A program made the position numbers and the translations under genes. From positions 930,001 to 994,000 of the forward strand of contig VTFK01000043.1 of assembly GCA_009617715.1 (NCBI GenBank): DNA of 64,000 bases, in the 5' to 3' direction. This DNA comes from Plectrocnemia conspersa (Eukaryota > Arthropoda > Insecta > Trichoptera > Polycentropodidae). This document shows positions 33,562 to 45,589 of this stretch, one piece after another; position 1 is the stretch's first letter; every line of letters begins with the position of its first letter. The notes beneath the pieces are model-generated. The model searched no databases. It saw only the letters and a list, made by a program, of their open reading frames with translations, and had not been told where the DNA came from.

Positions 33562-36111
33562 ATGCAGTTTTTTGCTGTTTTTGCGCTTTCATTTTTCGTC
33601 GTCATCAACGCACAATTTGAATTGAATCCAGAAGCACGTGAGTATTGAGCAATAATAGATAAATAAGTATTAGTTTTCTAATGAAAATATTTTTACAGCA
33701 CCTAAACAATGTTATATGCAAAACAATGAAGAGGGAGAATGCGTCTTTTACTATCTGTGTCACAACGAGACTAACAAAGTCATCGTTGACGGCAACAATG
33801 TGATCGATATTAGGTAAAAACTATCATATTCTTCACTTGAGACATTTTTTGATATAGCTCCTTACCAACCACTTTACAACACTTCATCTTACTATTTTTC
33901 AATTTTTTCATTTTCTATAAAAATAGCTTAAACAGTGTGATGTGGACAGGAACGTCAATTGGGGCGGGGCAGGTGAAGGCATTTGCCCCCCCCCCTTGAA
34001 TTTTGCCAGAAAAATGCATGTTATTTACTGAAATACTATGAATCTTAATGAAATGAAATATTATTAACTTTTGTCCCCCCCCCCCATCTAAAAAAAGCTG
34101 ATTTAAAAATTCTCAAGTAATACCTCTAAGAAAATCTAAAAAACACAGTCTCGAAAATAGGGGATAGAATATCACATTGCAGGGACGTAATTTAGGGGAG
34201 GGGCAGTTGGGGGCACCCACCTTGAATTTGGCCAGAAAAATGCATGTCATTTAATGAAATATTATGAATCTTAATTAAATCGAAACATTAAAAAAAAGCT
34301 CCCCCCCCCTCTTTGAATTTGGCTAGAAAAATGTGTGTCATTTAATGAAATACTGTGAATCTGAATGAAATGGAAATATTAAAAAAATGACCAATGACTG
34401 GCCTGCTTTTGCCCCCTCCACCCCACCATAAAAAAGGTGAAATGGCGTCCCTGCCCGGGATGTGGACGTACATATTTTAAATAATTTATCATACTTTTAG
34501 GGCATTCGGAGAGTGCGACTACACCGAAATATGCTGTGGCCTTCCTGACATAGCGGCGACGACCCCAAACACAAGACCAACCCCACCGCCACCTCCAGTG
34601 ACCCAAAGCCCTCCGCCTGCAGTTGAGAGGTGCGGTGTCAGAAATGCAAACGGAGTGAGCATAACGGTAGTAGGTGCCAACAGTAACGAAGCTCAATTTG
34701 CCGAATTTCCGTGGATGGTGGCGATTTTGAGGTACATTACTTATAATTCGTATTCGATAAAATAAGAATATCTATATTGAATGGATTTCGTTATATTGTA
34801 GGGAAGAGAGGATCACCGCTACTGGCAAAAATTTATATGTTTACCAATGCGGAGGATCGCTTATTCATCCCAGGGTAGTCATGACCGCTGCTCATTGTGT
34901 CAATAAAATAAACGCCAATCAAAAGTTCAAAATTCGTGCTGGTGAATACGACACACAGATCCTATCAGAGCCCCTGCCCCATCAAGACAGAGATGTTACG
35001 GAATTCGTCATGCATGAAAACTTCATCGCAGGTTAGAACTTAATTTCATCTAAAACATATGTGATTTTTTAAGATGAGAAAAACTAAGAAAACTGATTGT
35101 TTACTAAAACAGTAAATTCACAAAAACATTGTTCAACGCGTAATTTTTAATTTCTGCCCTGAGATTAGTCGGTCGCCATTAGGGGCGTTACCGGTATGTG
35201 TAAGTAAACAGGACGATATTGGTTTTCTGTTCTAATGTTAGTTGTTAAGATTATCAATTTTTGACCTTTTCTGTATTTCTTTAACTTTTAAAATTAATAC
35301 TGTTTTATTTATTTTAAAATGTTACTTGTTAGTCTAATTCAGCCCTGTTCTCAGCGAAAAAGTTCAATAAAACTGTATTCAATAGCAATCTTTAATTAGC
35401 ATTTCATAAATATACCTTGTTCATAATTTCTAATAATATAATATGCTTGCTTTGCAGGTAATGCGTTCAACGACATAGCGTTATTGTTTTTGAATACGCC
35501 GATGAGCTTAACTCGTAACGTCGGTGTGGTATGTTTGCCCCGACAATCGAGAACCGTGGCTCCAGCCAATTGCTTCGCAACCGGATGGGGTAAGAATCAA
35601 TTCGGAAAGGCCGGAGCCTACCAATCTATCTTGAAGAAGGTACGAATAATCAAGAGTAAGACGTCTTATTAACATAACAAATATTAATGCGCATTATACG
35701 AATCCAGATGGAGCTGCCGGTAGTACAAAATCCAAAGTGTCAAACTGAACTGAGAAAGACTAGATTGGGCCGTAATTTCGAGCTACATTCCTCATTCATG
35801 TGCGCTGGTGGAGTTGCTGGTAAAGACGCTTGCACAGGAGACGGAGGTTCACCGCTCGCTTGTCCCATGGCTGTCAGTATAATTTTATTTAAGACTTTTA
35901 TAAACGTTAACATGTTACTTGAGTAAATATTAATTAAATAATCTTTTAGGGTCGTACGGATAGGTATGAGCAAGTCGGTATTGTAGCATGGGGCATCGGA
36001 TGCGGAACCACTACACCTGGAGTCTATGCCAACGTTCCTTTCTTCAGAAATTGGATAGATGAGCAAATGATTCTTCATTCGGTCCTCGACATGGATCGTT
36101 ATGGACCGTGA
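33562..36111 (+). CDS. Clip-domain serine protease homologue E (PPAF-II-like, most ancestral copy)
   Basis: Seven exons: 33562-33637, 33699-33813, 34501-34731, 34802-35031, 35458-35639, 35708-35872 and 35950-36111 (386 codons, open). A signal peptide is followed by a clip domain ([24 protein letters not shown]) and a Pro-rich linker ([13 protein letters not shown]). The linker Cys (CGVRN) and the protease-like domain EFPWMVAIL come next. His57 (TAAHC) and Asp102 (FNDIALL) are both kept, but Ser195 is Gly (GDGGSP), the classic state of PPAF-II and masquerade-like SPHs. It lacks the basic mini-exon and has a longer C-terminal tail (LDMDRYGP). Codon use is visibly richer in G and C than in A-D. 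In known insects this family binds prophenoloxidase and its activating protease; the same role here is inferred. Intron 2 is swollen by a hAT-like array. Confidence 0.93.
33947..34453. mobile_element. Nested or tandem hAT-like MITEs in intron 2 of copy E
   Basis: The insert begins caggaacgtcaattgggg and ends ggcgtccctg, an inverted pair. The 8-mer gatgtgga stands directly before it (33939-33946) and again at 34459-34466, five bases after the end, which suggests a hAT target duplication. Inside, a second start-like sequence (cagggacgtaatttagggg) occurs near 34181. A unit with tgaatttggccagaaaaatg recurs three times (about 33994, 34220 and 34311). Long C tracts are present. Confidence 0.65.
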
Positions 36112-36839
36112 ATTAATAAAATTAACATTTAACTATATATACATAAAACTTTAAATGAAAACTATTATAAGAAAACAATAAATTGATACATTGATAAAAA
36201 ATATCTTTTTTATGTCAGAAACCTTAACAAATTATACATATTGCTCTAATGGTTTTGTAGGGAATTTTATACAAAGGCACTTTATAAATACCTTAAAATA
36301 AAACTGACTTTCACAAATATAAACAGATTTTACGGGACCCTCCAGAAAGCGAAGCAGCTGACTTTCAAATAATAAACATTAATTATCACAATCTAGATTT
36401 CTATGTCATTTATCACATCTGAGTGAGAGTTAAATAACTCGGTCTTCTTCCATCACTGCTATTTCTCAAATAACTTAATAAAAATACCATCATTATTTTA
36501 TTAAGCAACCATCATATTTGTGGTAAGAACAATTAAACACCCCTACTACTCTCGACATACCCTCATTGTAAAAAATACAGACCTAATCATTTTTCATTGT
36601 TTCGTGTCGATAATTTGTGCAATATGGTCCTCACAATAACCAATTATATTGCAATTCGTTTTTTCGAATGCAGATACTTTTTAGTGCTAACGTAATGGTT
36701 ATTCTAGCAACATTCAAGAAAGAGATCTGACCCTTACTAAGTATCTCACTTCAAAAGAATGGAATGATCAAGAATTTAAATAAAAAAATCATTAAAAATC
36801 CATTAATAATGATAAACTTATAAAATAATCTAAAATCTC

Positions 36840-37010
36840 ATTGCCAAAAATTGCCTGTCCCAATGCCCTTATTACCTCGACTTTAGTTGAACTAGAGTCA
36901 CACAGATAGATAAACAAGTTGTTATTGTATCATAAATATCCTATGCAATACTGTTACAACACTTCTACATTAACGTTCTTTATTTGAGAAATTGGATCGT
37001 TATTTTTTAC
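36840..37010 (+). pseudogene. Relic of SPH exons 7-8 downstream of copy E
   Basis: Translation in pieces resembles the end of exon 7 (LPVPMP for PLVCPMP) and exon 8 (DKQVVIVS, later FYINVLYLRNWI for [12 protein letters not shown]). Stops interrupt it and no upstream exons are recognisable. I read it as a dead tandem copy whose upstream part has eroded. Confidence 0.6.
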
Positions 37011-37169
37011 TTAGATGAAAACAATAATTTGATTATAAATGGGTTATAATTGCACTAAACATTTGATAATATGCTCTTTGTACACACAAACATAAATGTT
37101 ATTACTTTGCACCAAAAATTTGATAGAATGCACATTATAAACTCAAACTTGAATTTAATATTTTGCGCT

Positions 37170-37794
37170 TTAACCACTTGACAGTTTTGCCCGAGCATGA
37201 CTCGAGCGCGGAGTTTGATCGTGTATTGACTAGCCCGAGCGACGCTCGGGCTAAACTTGTTTTGACTGGTTAGTGATTTCCCCGAATGACGTTCGGGCTC
37301 ATCATGTTTTGACTTGTTTTAGTGGTGGGGATGTCCCTGAGCGGAAAAATATGTGCATACCAGAGAGGGAAAGTTTGTATAATGAAGTGGAAGGATAAAA
37401 AGGACGTAAAATTATTATCAACAGTACACAATCCAAAAATGGTAGAAATCGAGAGAAGGCGAGATTCGAAAAGAATTCCTAAACTTGTTGGGGACTACAA
37501 TTTCATGGGTGGTGTTGACAGAATTGATCAATTCAAAAAGAAAGTAGATATTATTACCCGAATTGTGATGTAGGGTTGTGTATTGAATATTTAAAAATTT
37601 ATCATACAAAAAAAAATATTGAATAAATTGTAACTTTTTGGATTTTTTTTTTTTGAGATCTTGAAAACATATCACTTGGTAATTATTTATATTGCTCGAT
37701 AATTATTTTCCTTAAATTTTTTTTTTTTTTTTTAAAAAAACCTGACAATTTATGGACACTCTTTTTTACCAAAAACCAACTGTTAAGTGGTTAA
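37170..37794 (+). mobile_element. Deleted piggyBac element with TTAA ends
   Basis: Both ends are TTAA followed by ccacttgacagtt at the left and by the complement of a close variant at the right (aactgttaagtggttaa). The middle encodes MKWKDKKDVKLLSTVHNP and later YNFMGGVDRIDQF. This is the piggyBac signature (KW-DKR-V-LST, then YN-MGGVD-D). Two short hairpins (cccgagcgacgctcggg, cccgaatgacgttcggg) lie near the left end. Most of the transposase is missing, and the frame ends soon after the motif. Confidence 0.88.
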
Positions 37795-38244
37795 ACAGAT
37801 CCTTTTGACATAGTATCTATAAATTTATCTGTTATCTAATGTTTTAGTTTTTTAAAAACGATCAGAGGTATTTAATTACTAAACCTATACCATTAGTAAA
37901 ACATCAGTGGGATCATTCAGCGCAAAGTATTAATTTTTAGTGAAAATTATTTATTTAAAGTGACATAATTTGTTTCAAGTTCAATATATTTGTTGAATGT
38001 TGAATAATTTATTTTTCATGCAGTATATTTGTTATTAGTGAAAATGATAAAAAAAAATTATGTTTTTAAAAATGTGCATTTAAATACAAGCCATTATAAA
38101 TTGCATTCTTTTATACCATAAGTTTAAGCGAGATAATAAAAAAAGCTCAAATTTAAAATATTTTCATTGAAATTTTATTGAGGGAAAGTATCTTATTTTA
38201 AATTTGACAAAATTATAAAAATATATTAAAAAAAACAGTTTCCT

Positions 38245-41200
38245 TTAACTAATATTTGAGAGATGATTATCCACCTCGGCCGGCGTTAGGCGTTTGAATC
38301 CATTTGCATCACAAATTCCGATCTGAAAAATCAATAAAAAAAATCATAGTCAATATAAATTACAAAAAATCAAAATGATTAATTTTACCTGAATATTGTC
38401 TTTAGTCATTTGTCCTTCGAAACCTTCTTTCAATGTTTCGATAGCAGTATGAATAGCATCGTCTAAAACTGAATCGTCTTTGTATCTAAAAATTAAATTT
38501 ATATTATATATATAATCTTCTTATAAAGATAAATTTAAAAAAAAGTAGTTAACCTTTTTTTCCAAGAAAGTCTTTCCGTTAATGTAATTTTTACCCATTG
38601 CTGTGGCTTTCCATGGGAAATAAGCTCCGGAAGGATCGCATTGGAACAAGTATGACCGATCATTATCCCATCCACAAATTAACAATGATACACCAAACGG
38701 TCTGACACCACTAAAACAAAGAATAATTAAGCATTTAGAGTATCTCATTGTGCGTGTGTGGAAGGAGGGCTTCAACAGAAGATCAGAAATCACGCAAACA
38801 ACTAAGGTTACGTTTAAAACAAAGTGTTAGAAATCGTGTAGAGCACCCAGTATTGCATAATAGCCACTAAAACTTTTGGAAACCATAATAAATTAAACAT
38901 AAATTAAAACACTTGTAAGTTTCGAAACACACGTCTACAGATTTACTCTTGATTGTATGGACCTAATTATCAGACAATATGTCATCTTTAGTGAGCTTAC
39001 ACTAAAGGAAATGATTTTTAGAGGTGTGGTCAAACACTAGTACAATTGTCTTCCTCTGCTTTCGTCCAAGCTTCCTCGAATGACCTGTATAAAAGAAGTG
39101 ACACTTAGTCTGAAAAACAGTGCGTGACTAAGAGGACAAAAACAACGCTAAATAAGTAGGTTCCGTGGGTTTCTTCTTCTTGGTCAAGCATGGATGAAGG
39201 GTCAATTCGTTTTAGAAGAATTTTTTCATCTACTCATTTTAACTTCATCATAATAAAAATTAAGAGCATCAGTTATGGCTTTTTCGTTTTGCAATCTTAG
39301 AAGTTTATGAAAATATTAATATTCATAACTCACTCTGCCTAATGTCGACAAAAACAGTTAGGCATTGGTTCAAGAGAGGACGTCAAAACTGTCTACCTAT
39401 CTCTACGACCTCTTTGATTTGGTTGCAACTCTGATGTCTGTTTAATTAAAGTACAACAATCTATAGCTGATTCTGTGATTGGAAATTACTTAACTTATGT
39501 GGCAATAAAATTATATCAACAATATAACCAATATAGTTCCATGAATAAAAAGAACATGAAAAAACAGAACCATTACAATTTAGAAGAAGTTCAAAAATAG
39601 ATGTATAATTTATTTTATATTGGCGACTAATTATTTGATAAGTTAATAATTCCATAAATAATCAGTTAAATGAAATAAACGATCAGAAGAATAAAATAAA
39701 TCAGCTTTTGATCAGTAAAATACAATAAATGTTACGTAAATATAAGTAAATGATCAGTATCTATTGATCAGTTGCCGTGTGATCAATTATTGTTAAATCC
39801 TGTACTCCACTAGCGAATTTTGGGTACTTTCCTGTTATTGGGGGTCAAATTTAATTTAAAAAACATTTATTCATTTTATTTATAATATATATATATATAT
39901 ATCACTGTTCTGACCAATGTTTACTTGCTGCCGTTCATTCGCGGTGGTTAGAACAGTAGACAACTCATGAATAAATCTACAACGAATCTACTTAAAAAAT
40001 GTCATTTATAATTGTATATACAGTAGACCCCCCAATATTACGGTAAACTGAGGACATGCTATTTGGGTGTCCGTTACTTTAAGCATGAGCGAGCCAAAGG
40101 GAGGATGTCTCACCACACGTGCCTGATTCATACATACGTATTGCAAAAAATTGTATGAGTATTTTCTAGTCCCCCCAACTACACACATCCAAATAGCACG
40201 TTCCCAATTTACCGTGTTGTTGGGGGGTCTACTGTAAATAAATGTTCTGATTCGGCCGGTTACCAACTGGTGCATTTGCAACAACATATTTGTACAAACA
40301 ATGATTTTCCACGTACATTAGTTAATCATATTTGCTGGTCATGAGTCTGGAAAGTCGCTGACTTCTGTTTGTATTAATAATTAATTTATTGAGTCCATTG
40401 TTACAATATGCTGCTATCAATAATTTTTTGTCTTCCCTTTTTGCCAATGAGCATTGTAGATATTTTAGCATAATTTTGAATCCTTAAAACCATCACAAAT
40501 ATTGCATTTATCATATCGTGGATAATGAACTTTGCTATTGAAAGCAATGCTTAAAAAATGTCATTTGAAGAAACTGAACGCTTAAGATTATCCTTTCCTA
40601 GGCAAGTGTTCAGTAATATCTACAAAGCATTTCTACATTTAAAACCTTTTTTATTGTAATTGAGATGAGAAGCTATTATGGCATTGTTTTTAATTGATTT
40701 ACATTGATAAATAGTATATTATAAATATTATTAATTTTGGTAGTGAATAATTACCCAGATTGAGTGTATTCCTGCATGACGGCAGCCACTCGCTGCACAA
40801 GCTGAGCCGTCGGAATCTCATGACCGTAAACCAGCTTGTATTGCGCAGCCATTTTCCGCGCTCTCTTCACGAGCAGACGGTAATCGGGTCCCATTCCTGA
40901 GTAAACCAACCCGGAGTGTGATGTGATCTTCTCAACTTTGTAAACCCCGTCGGACTCGTACAAGCTCAACTTGTGCTTGTTTTCGGTGGCGATCACCACG
41001 CCCTCGTTTACTGCAAAGCACAAAAGAAACATCATCGAGATGAATTTGCATAAAGCTCTAACCTCAAAACGCTATGAACCTTTGATGCCCACCGAGGGAC
41101 CCCCGGCCGCCACTGCCGCCAAGGCATACTCGATCTGCACTAACTTGCCCGAGGGGCTGTAAAAAACGATGCAAATAATCGGTCAAAACTTCACACGAAA

Positions 41201-41367
41201 CATGACACAACACAAACTCGACACTCGCCATTTTGATTCAAGTATGCGCATTAAACATAAACGTAAACATCAAAAGTATTACTTGAATATAGTTGGTCGA
41301 TGTTTTAATATAATATCACTTATTACCTGAAAGTTGTCAGAGAAAAACTATACCGCTCCGAAGCCAT
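38245..41367 (-). CDS. Prosalpha2: 20S proteasome subunit alpha-2 (one-base homopolymer excess)
   Basis: Minus-strand exons: 41367-41327, 41156-41080, 41010-40755, 38710-38554, 38485-38389 and 38322-38245. The product begins [19 protein letters not shown] and carries the alpha-subunit signature, then [32 protein letters not shown] and GQMTKDNIQ. It forms the outer ring of the proteasome core. Phases agree at every junction except one. Exon 4 ends in a run of seven A (38555-38561 on the plus strand as T), and phase requires six. With one A fewer the product is 234 residues, the same length as human PSMA2. A sequencing or assembly error is the simplest reading. Intron 3 is 2 kb and contains a MITE. 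Confidence 0.93.
40021..40234. mobile_element. Pogo-like MITE in proteasome alpha-2 intron 3
   Basis: The element begins cagtagaccccccaa and ends ttggggggtctactg, with further inverted similarity inside (gctatttgggtgtccg against catccaaatagc). It is flanked by TA on both sides. TA duplication with a cagt start fits Tc1/pogo-type elements. No coding sequence is present. Confidence 0.85.
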
Positions 41368-43375
41368 GGTTATTGCAGTGTAATACCGGTGTTACCAACA
41401 CATAAAAATGTGACATTTCAACAATGTGGTCATAGACAAAAAACAACCATTTGATTTAAATAAATAATTAGGTTTAAAAAATCCGTTTTGTTGCGTATTT
41501 TTTAAAATTTAAATTGTCGGAGGTAAAAATGCCAGATCACTAAATTCAACAGTCATTCCAATATGTACAACGTTTGACACTTGCCTGATTATTGACACCT
41601 GTCTGTTTTATAGTGCTGCTAAAATAATAAATTAGAATTGTATCACCTTTATAACTGCTAGTATTATACAGTGAGTATTAAAATTCAATTAGTATACAAA
41701 CCATATTATAACAAAATAAAATGTATCTACTATTAAAAGTGTATTTATAATGAGTATATGCGGAAGTTACTGCACAGAGATGATCATATCTTATTTCGAA
41801 ACTTGATATTCTCTACCTAACTCTAGTTTATATTTATCTTCGGTTGTGTAAAAACACAATTTAATCGAATTGGACCATTCTATATATAAAAGCCATTTTC
41901 AATATTTAGGTTGAAGAAACCTAGAGCACTGAATAACAAGGGCGAAGAGGGTGGGGGAGGGGGTAATGTTAATATATTTAAACACTAGTGGTTTAACTTC
42001 TCTCTCAAGTATAAGTTGTCTTATTTTTTTTCACCTGCGATCTTTACCTTACCATTCCATTATGTCAAAGAGAGTGGTGCTCACACTCCGTAGTAATGAG
42101 TTTATCGGTTTTCTCCTAGCGGCGCTTATGCATCTCGTGGTAGGTACTTATACACCACTCTCCCACATTGGAACAGGCGGTTCTCTATTGTGTAATGAAC
42201 TAACGCCCCCTTCGAAGGACCAGTAAAAATTAACATATACATTTTAAAACGTTTATTTATATAATAGCCGTATGACGGCTTACAATAAATACCATTGGAC
42301 GGGATCGCAGCTCTACGACTCTGGCACTCGAAGTGCTGCTGGATAGCCTCGAATGTTTGATATATTTCAAATAAATAACAAGAACTAGTTTGGTCACCAT
42401 TGCATCTCCGGGCAAAGGCGTCTTTTTTACCATTATTTTTTATTTAGCAGTTGGTTTTGGTACCCGCTCTTTTAAAAACCAATGTTTTTTTAAAGCCAAT
42501 GAGTTCGCTACGTCAAATATCATCGTCCACTTTTAAACTAAAGTTTCCAATTTGAAATTTCTTAAGCCACCTGTGGCTCTGACCCACTACCGTAACATCG
42601 CAAATGTTTTTCACTGCAGTTGCTATATTATTATTTTATGATATATATAATGTTTTATTATATTCACAGTAACACTGACGTGACAGACTCTCTCGCCTGG
42701 CAACCCTCGGCCCGTTTGCGCGCGCGTATATTATATTCTACTATGTAAACAACTTCATATCGTCAATACTTCACTACTGCAGCGGCTCAATCTGTGTCTA
42801 ATTGCCATCCGTCACATTCGTCGCCAAAGTAGACAAAAATTGAAGTTCCATGGGTTTTAAGAATTTAGTCATCCTTGCTTTAGTCAAGTTACCTCTTTAA
42901 GAAAAATGTTCCACCAGTAATGAAAACGACTAAATATGTGTAATATAGACAAAATAATACTCATTGTTTAGTTAAATAAAATAGCTTGAAAGAAAAATAA
43001 ATATCAAAAACGTTATTGATCAAGAAAATAAATAAATAATTTGAAACCAACTGGCCTTTAATACAATTATTTCAAACTGTATATAACATTTCAATTGCAT
43101 TATGTATGTGTATTATATCAATATACGTTGCAATGATAATAAATTGTAGTTAAACCACAAATCTCATCCGATCCAGGGTCGACCATAATCCAAAAACTTT
43201 ACTTACTTAATTTAGTATTTTCAATGTATATAAAATATATTATAAATGCAAATTTAGTTAAATATTTTATTTAGATATTAATAAAAGGCTAAGGATTAAA
43301 AACTTATTTAATTTTAATATTAAAAGAAACCCACCAGCATTAAATATACAATTTAATATGTGCAATAAGAGTAAA
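41368..43375. other. Intergenic region, no supported gene
   Basis: This lies between the 5' end of proteasome alpha-2 and the 3' end of the serine protease, both on the minus strand, so it should hold the proteasome promoter at its left side. GC-richer patches occur at about 42050-42200 and 42670-42740. An inverted pair (gagagtggtg at 42069, caccactctc at 42153) may mark a small unknown element. The 91-codon frame at 41951-42226 has no recognised motif. Confidence 0.4.
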
Positions 43376-44794
43376 TTATCCCATGGATTTATTTAAATTC
43401 TTTTTATTCTTAAACGGCCAAACAATGTCTTCAATCCATGGAATGTAATAAGAGACCCTCGTGTATACCCCCGGAGAGTTTTTAAAACCACAAAACCTTC
43501 CAAACGAAGTCACGCCCAAAAGCACATATAAAGGAAAAGTTTTTTTACAATCCGGGTTCTGTAATTGATAAATATATTATTTTATTTAGAGCATATATAT
43601 TAAATATATGATACTCATACCTCGGAAAGAGTTTGAAGTGGTCCCCCGGAATCACCTTGACAAGTATCTCTTCCACCATGTTCTAAATCACCAGCACATA
43701 TCTGACTCGGTAGAATTCCTTGTTGAAGACCCCCTCTTTCATTATATAGGCTCTATAAAAATAAGTTAGTATAAATATAGTATCAGGTTGAATGTTTGTA
43801 TTATATTTACTAATAACTTTGTACCTTTAATGAAGTATTACACTTATCATTACTTATTATGTCTAAATATACGTGCATTAATGATTTACTGCCTACAGTA
43901 TTATCTGTTAAAAAATGATTATGTACTATATAATATAAAAAATATATATGTATTTAAAAAAATTAATTATTTTGTACCAAAACTAGTCTTTCCAAATCCT
44001 GATGCAATAGCTGTATTTGTAGTTTCGAACTCCGTTTGCAGACAAGCGATGCGTATATCTCTTCCTAATATTATATGCCGGTCCATTTTTAAAAGAGCGA
44101 TATCATTATATCTGAAACATCAATTGTGTATGAGCTTTCACTTGCTAGCACTATTTAAAATCTAATTTATAATCGATTATACTTTGCTGGTCGTTTATAA
44201 TCTGGATGTCCAATTAATTTGACGACGTCTCTCATTTGAGTCAAATCTTCATCTTCTTCTTCCTCAAAAGTGGTTGTTCCGACAATTATTTTTTTAGCAG
44301 GGCCACTTAAATAAAACAGACATTGAACACCACATATTATATTCTAAAATATAGCAGTAATAATCAATACTTTTTTGGATCTCTTAGGCAATGTGCAGCA
44401 GTTAAAACCCAAGATCGACTTATTAAAGATCCACCACAATTCCAAATGTAGCCATCTGAATCGGCAGATTTATATCCAATTAATGCCTGTTTATTAAATT
44501 AATTTATTAATTGACAAAAACCTGAATGGTAAATTAGTATTTATATACCATATGTGGAAACTCCAAGAGATCTGCCGGAACTCTTTTCGTTGAATTATAC
44601 AAAATCCGCTGGCATTCTACCATTTCAGTACCACGCCATTTGCACACTAGTAACTAAAAATAGTATCATTGTTTTTCTTTTTAGTCCACATTTAATCTCT
44701 TACCACTTTTAGCTCTATCTCCCGGTACACCAAAAACTAAATTAAAACTTGAAACAAATATCACTAATTGTAAGTACTTCTCGTATATAAACAT
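43376..44794 (-). CDS. Secreted chymotrypsin-fold serine protease, snake-like (CLIPC type without clip)
   Basis: Eight exons: 44794-44704, 44646-44549, 44486-44371, 44305-44183, 44111-43978, 43904-43825, 43752-43621 and 43558-43376, in phase throughout (318 codons). A signal peptide ([16 protein letters not shown]) and a very short pro-region with VCKWRG and VECQR lead straight into the protease. The triad is intact: TAAHC, YNDIALL and [26 protein letters not shown] and the C-terminal WIEDIVWP are typical of snake-like proteases. No clip domain precedes it. The expected IVGG after the cleavage site is replaced by ILYN (QR followed by ILYNSTKR), which is odd for an active enzyme. It could act upstream of the SPH cofactors in an extracellular cascade, an inference from neighbourhood and family only. 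Confidence 0.92.
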
Positions 44795-45589
44795 GTTACT
44801 ATACTGAAAGAAAAACACATTTATTGATCTATTTCTTTCAATATTTTATTGCTTCGAATTTAACGATCAATTTAATAACTGTAAATAAATATATAGGGCA
44901 GTGTTAGTATAATACAACAAAATAATATAACATCTGTATTATTAAATATGATCTATGCGATTTAGACTATGTTTTGATATATTCAAGAAAACTATTTTAA
45001 AATCAATCACATGAAATCTAACTGTTTAATATATTGAGATATTTGAGAAAAATTAATAAAATAAAATATTGTGAAATTAAATTTGAACCACTCAGTAGCT
45101 AAGTAATAAAAATCAGTGGAAATTGTTTTTGATACGCATGGTTGTTCTAATGTTAGATAAGTCCATGCAAAGTATTGAAAAATTAACTTCAATAAAGTAT
45201 AATCCTTAATGAGTAAAAGTTAATTGTTAAATTTTTGAGATGGACAATTATTGACCACTGACCTTATTCATATTGTTGATTTGCCAAAGACCAGTACTTT
45301 AATAAATGCAGGGCCTTAAAACTTAATTCTACTTATATTCAAATTATAAATGAATTATGGTAAATATCAAATATAATATACATATAAGTTGTTCTTGATT
45401 ATGTATCTCTAACCGTAATTAAAGTATATATTTTGAGCAGCTTCAATTATGATACATTGAATTCTCAATTAAACGTCCCTGTCTTTGTCTTATTAATTAG
45501 TCCTACAGTATGTTTGTCTTTTTTATAAATTGCCGTCATTTGGTGAAGTTCATCGCCTTGTGTCAGTAGCTTGTATTACAACTAAGAAG
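44795..45589. other. Divergent intergenic region
   Basis: AT-rich space between the protease (minus) and the coiled-coil gene (plus), so it should contain both promoters. No clear TATA box or leader exon was resolved. Confidence 0.35.

Noticed and set aside
34379..34696. 105-codon frame on the minus strand over SPH copy E exon 3
   Set aside because: It is the antisense shadow of a conserved coding exon and of the flanking hAT-like repeat.
37322..37573. 83-codon frame as a domesticated piggyBac gene
   Set aside because: It is a short piece of the transposase with TTAA-flanked terminal repeats still around it, so an ordinary deleted element explains it.
43788..44165. 125-codon plus-strand frame
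   Set aside because: It runs antisense through two exons and introns of the snake-like protease, whose minus-strand frame is confirmed by motifs and phase.
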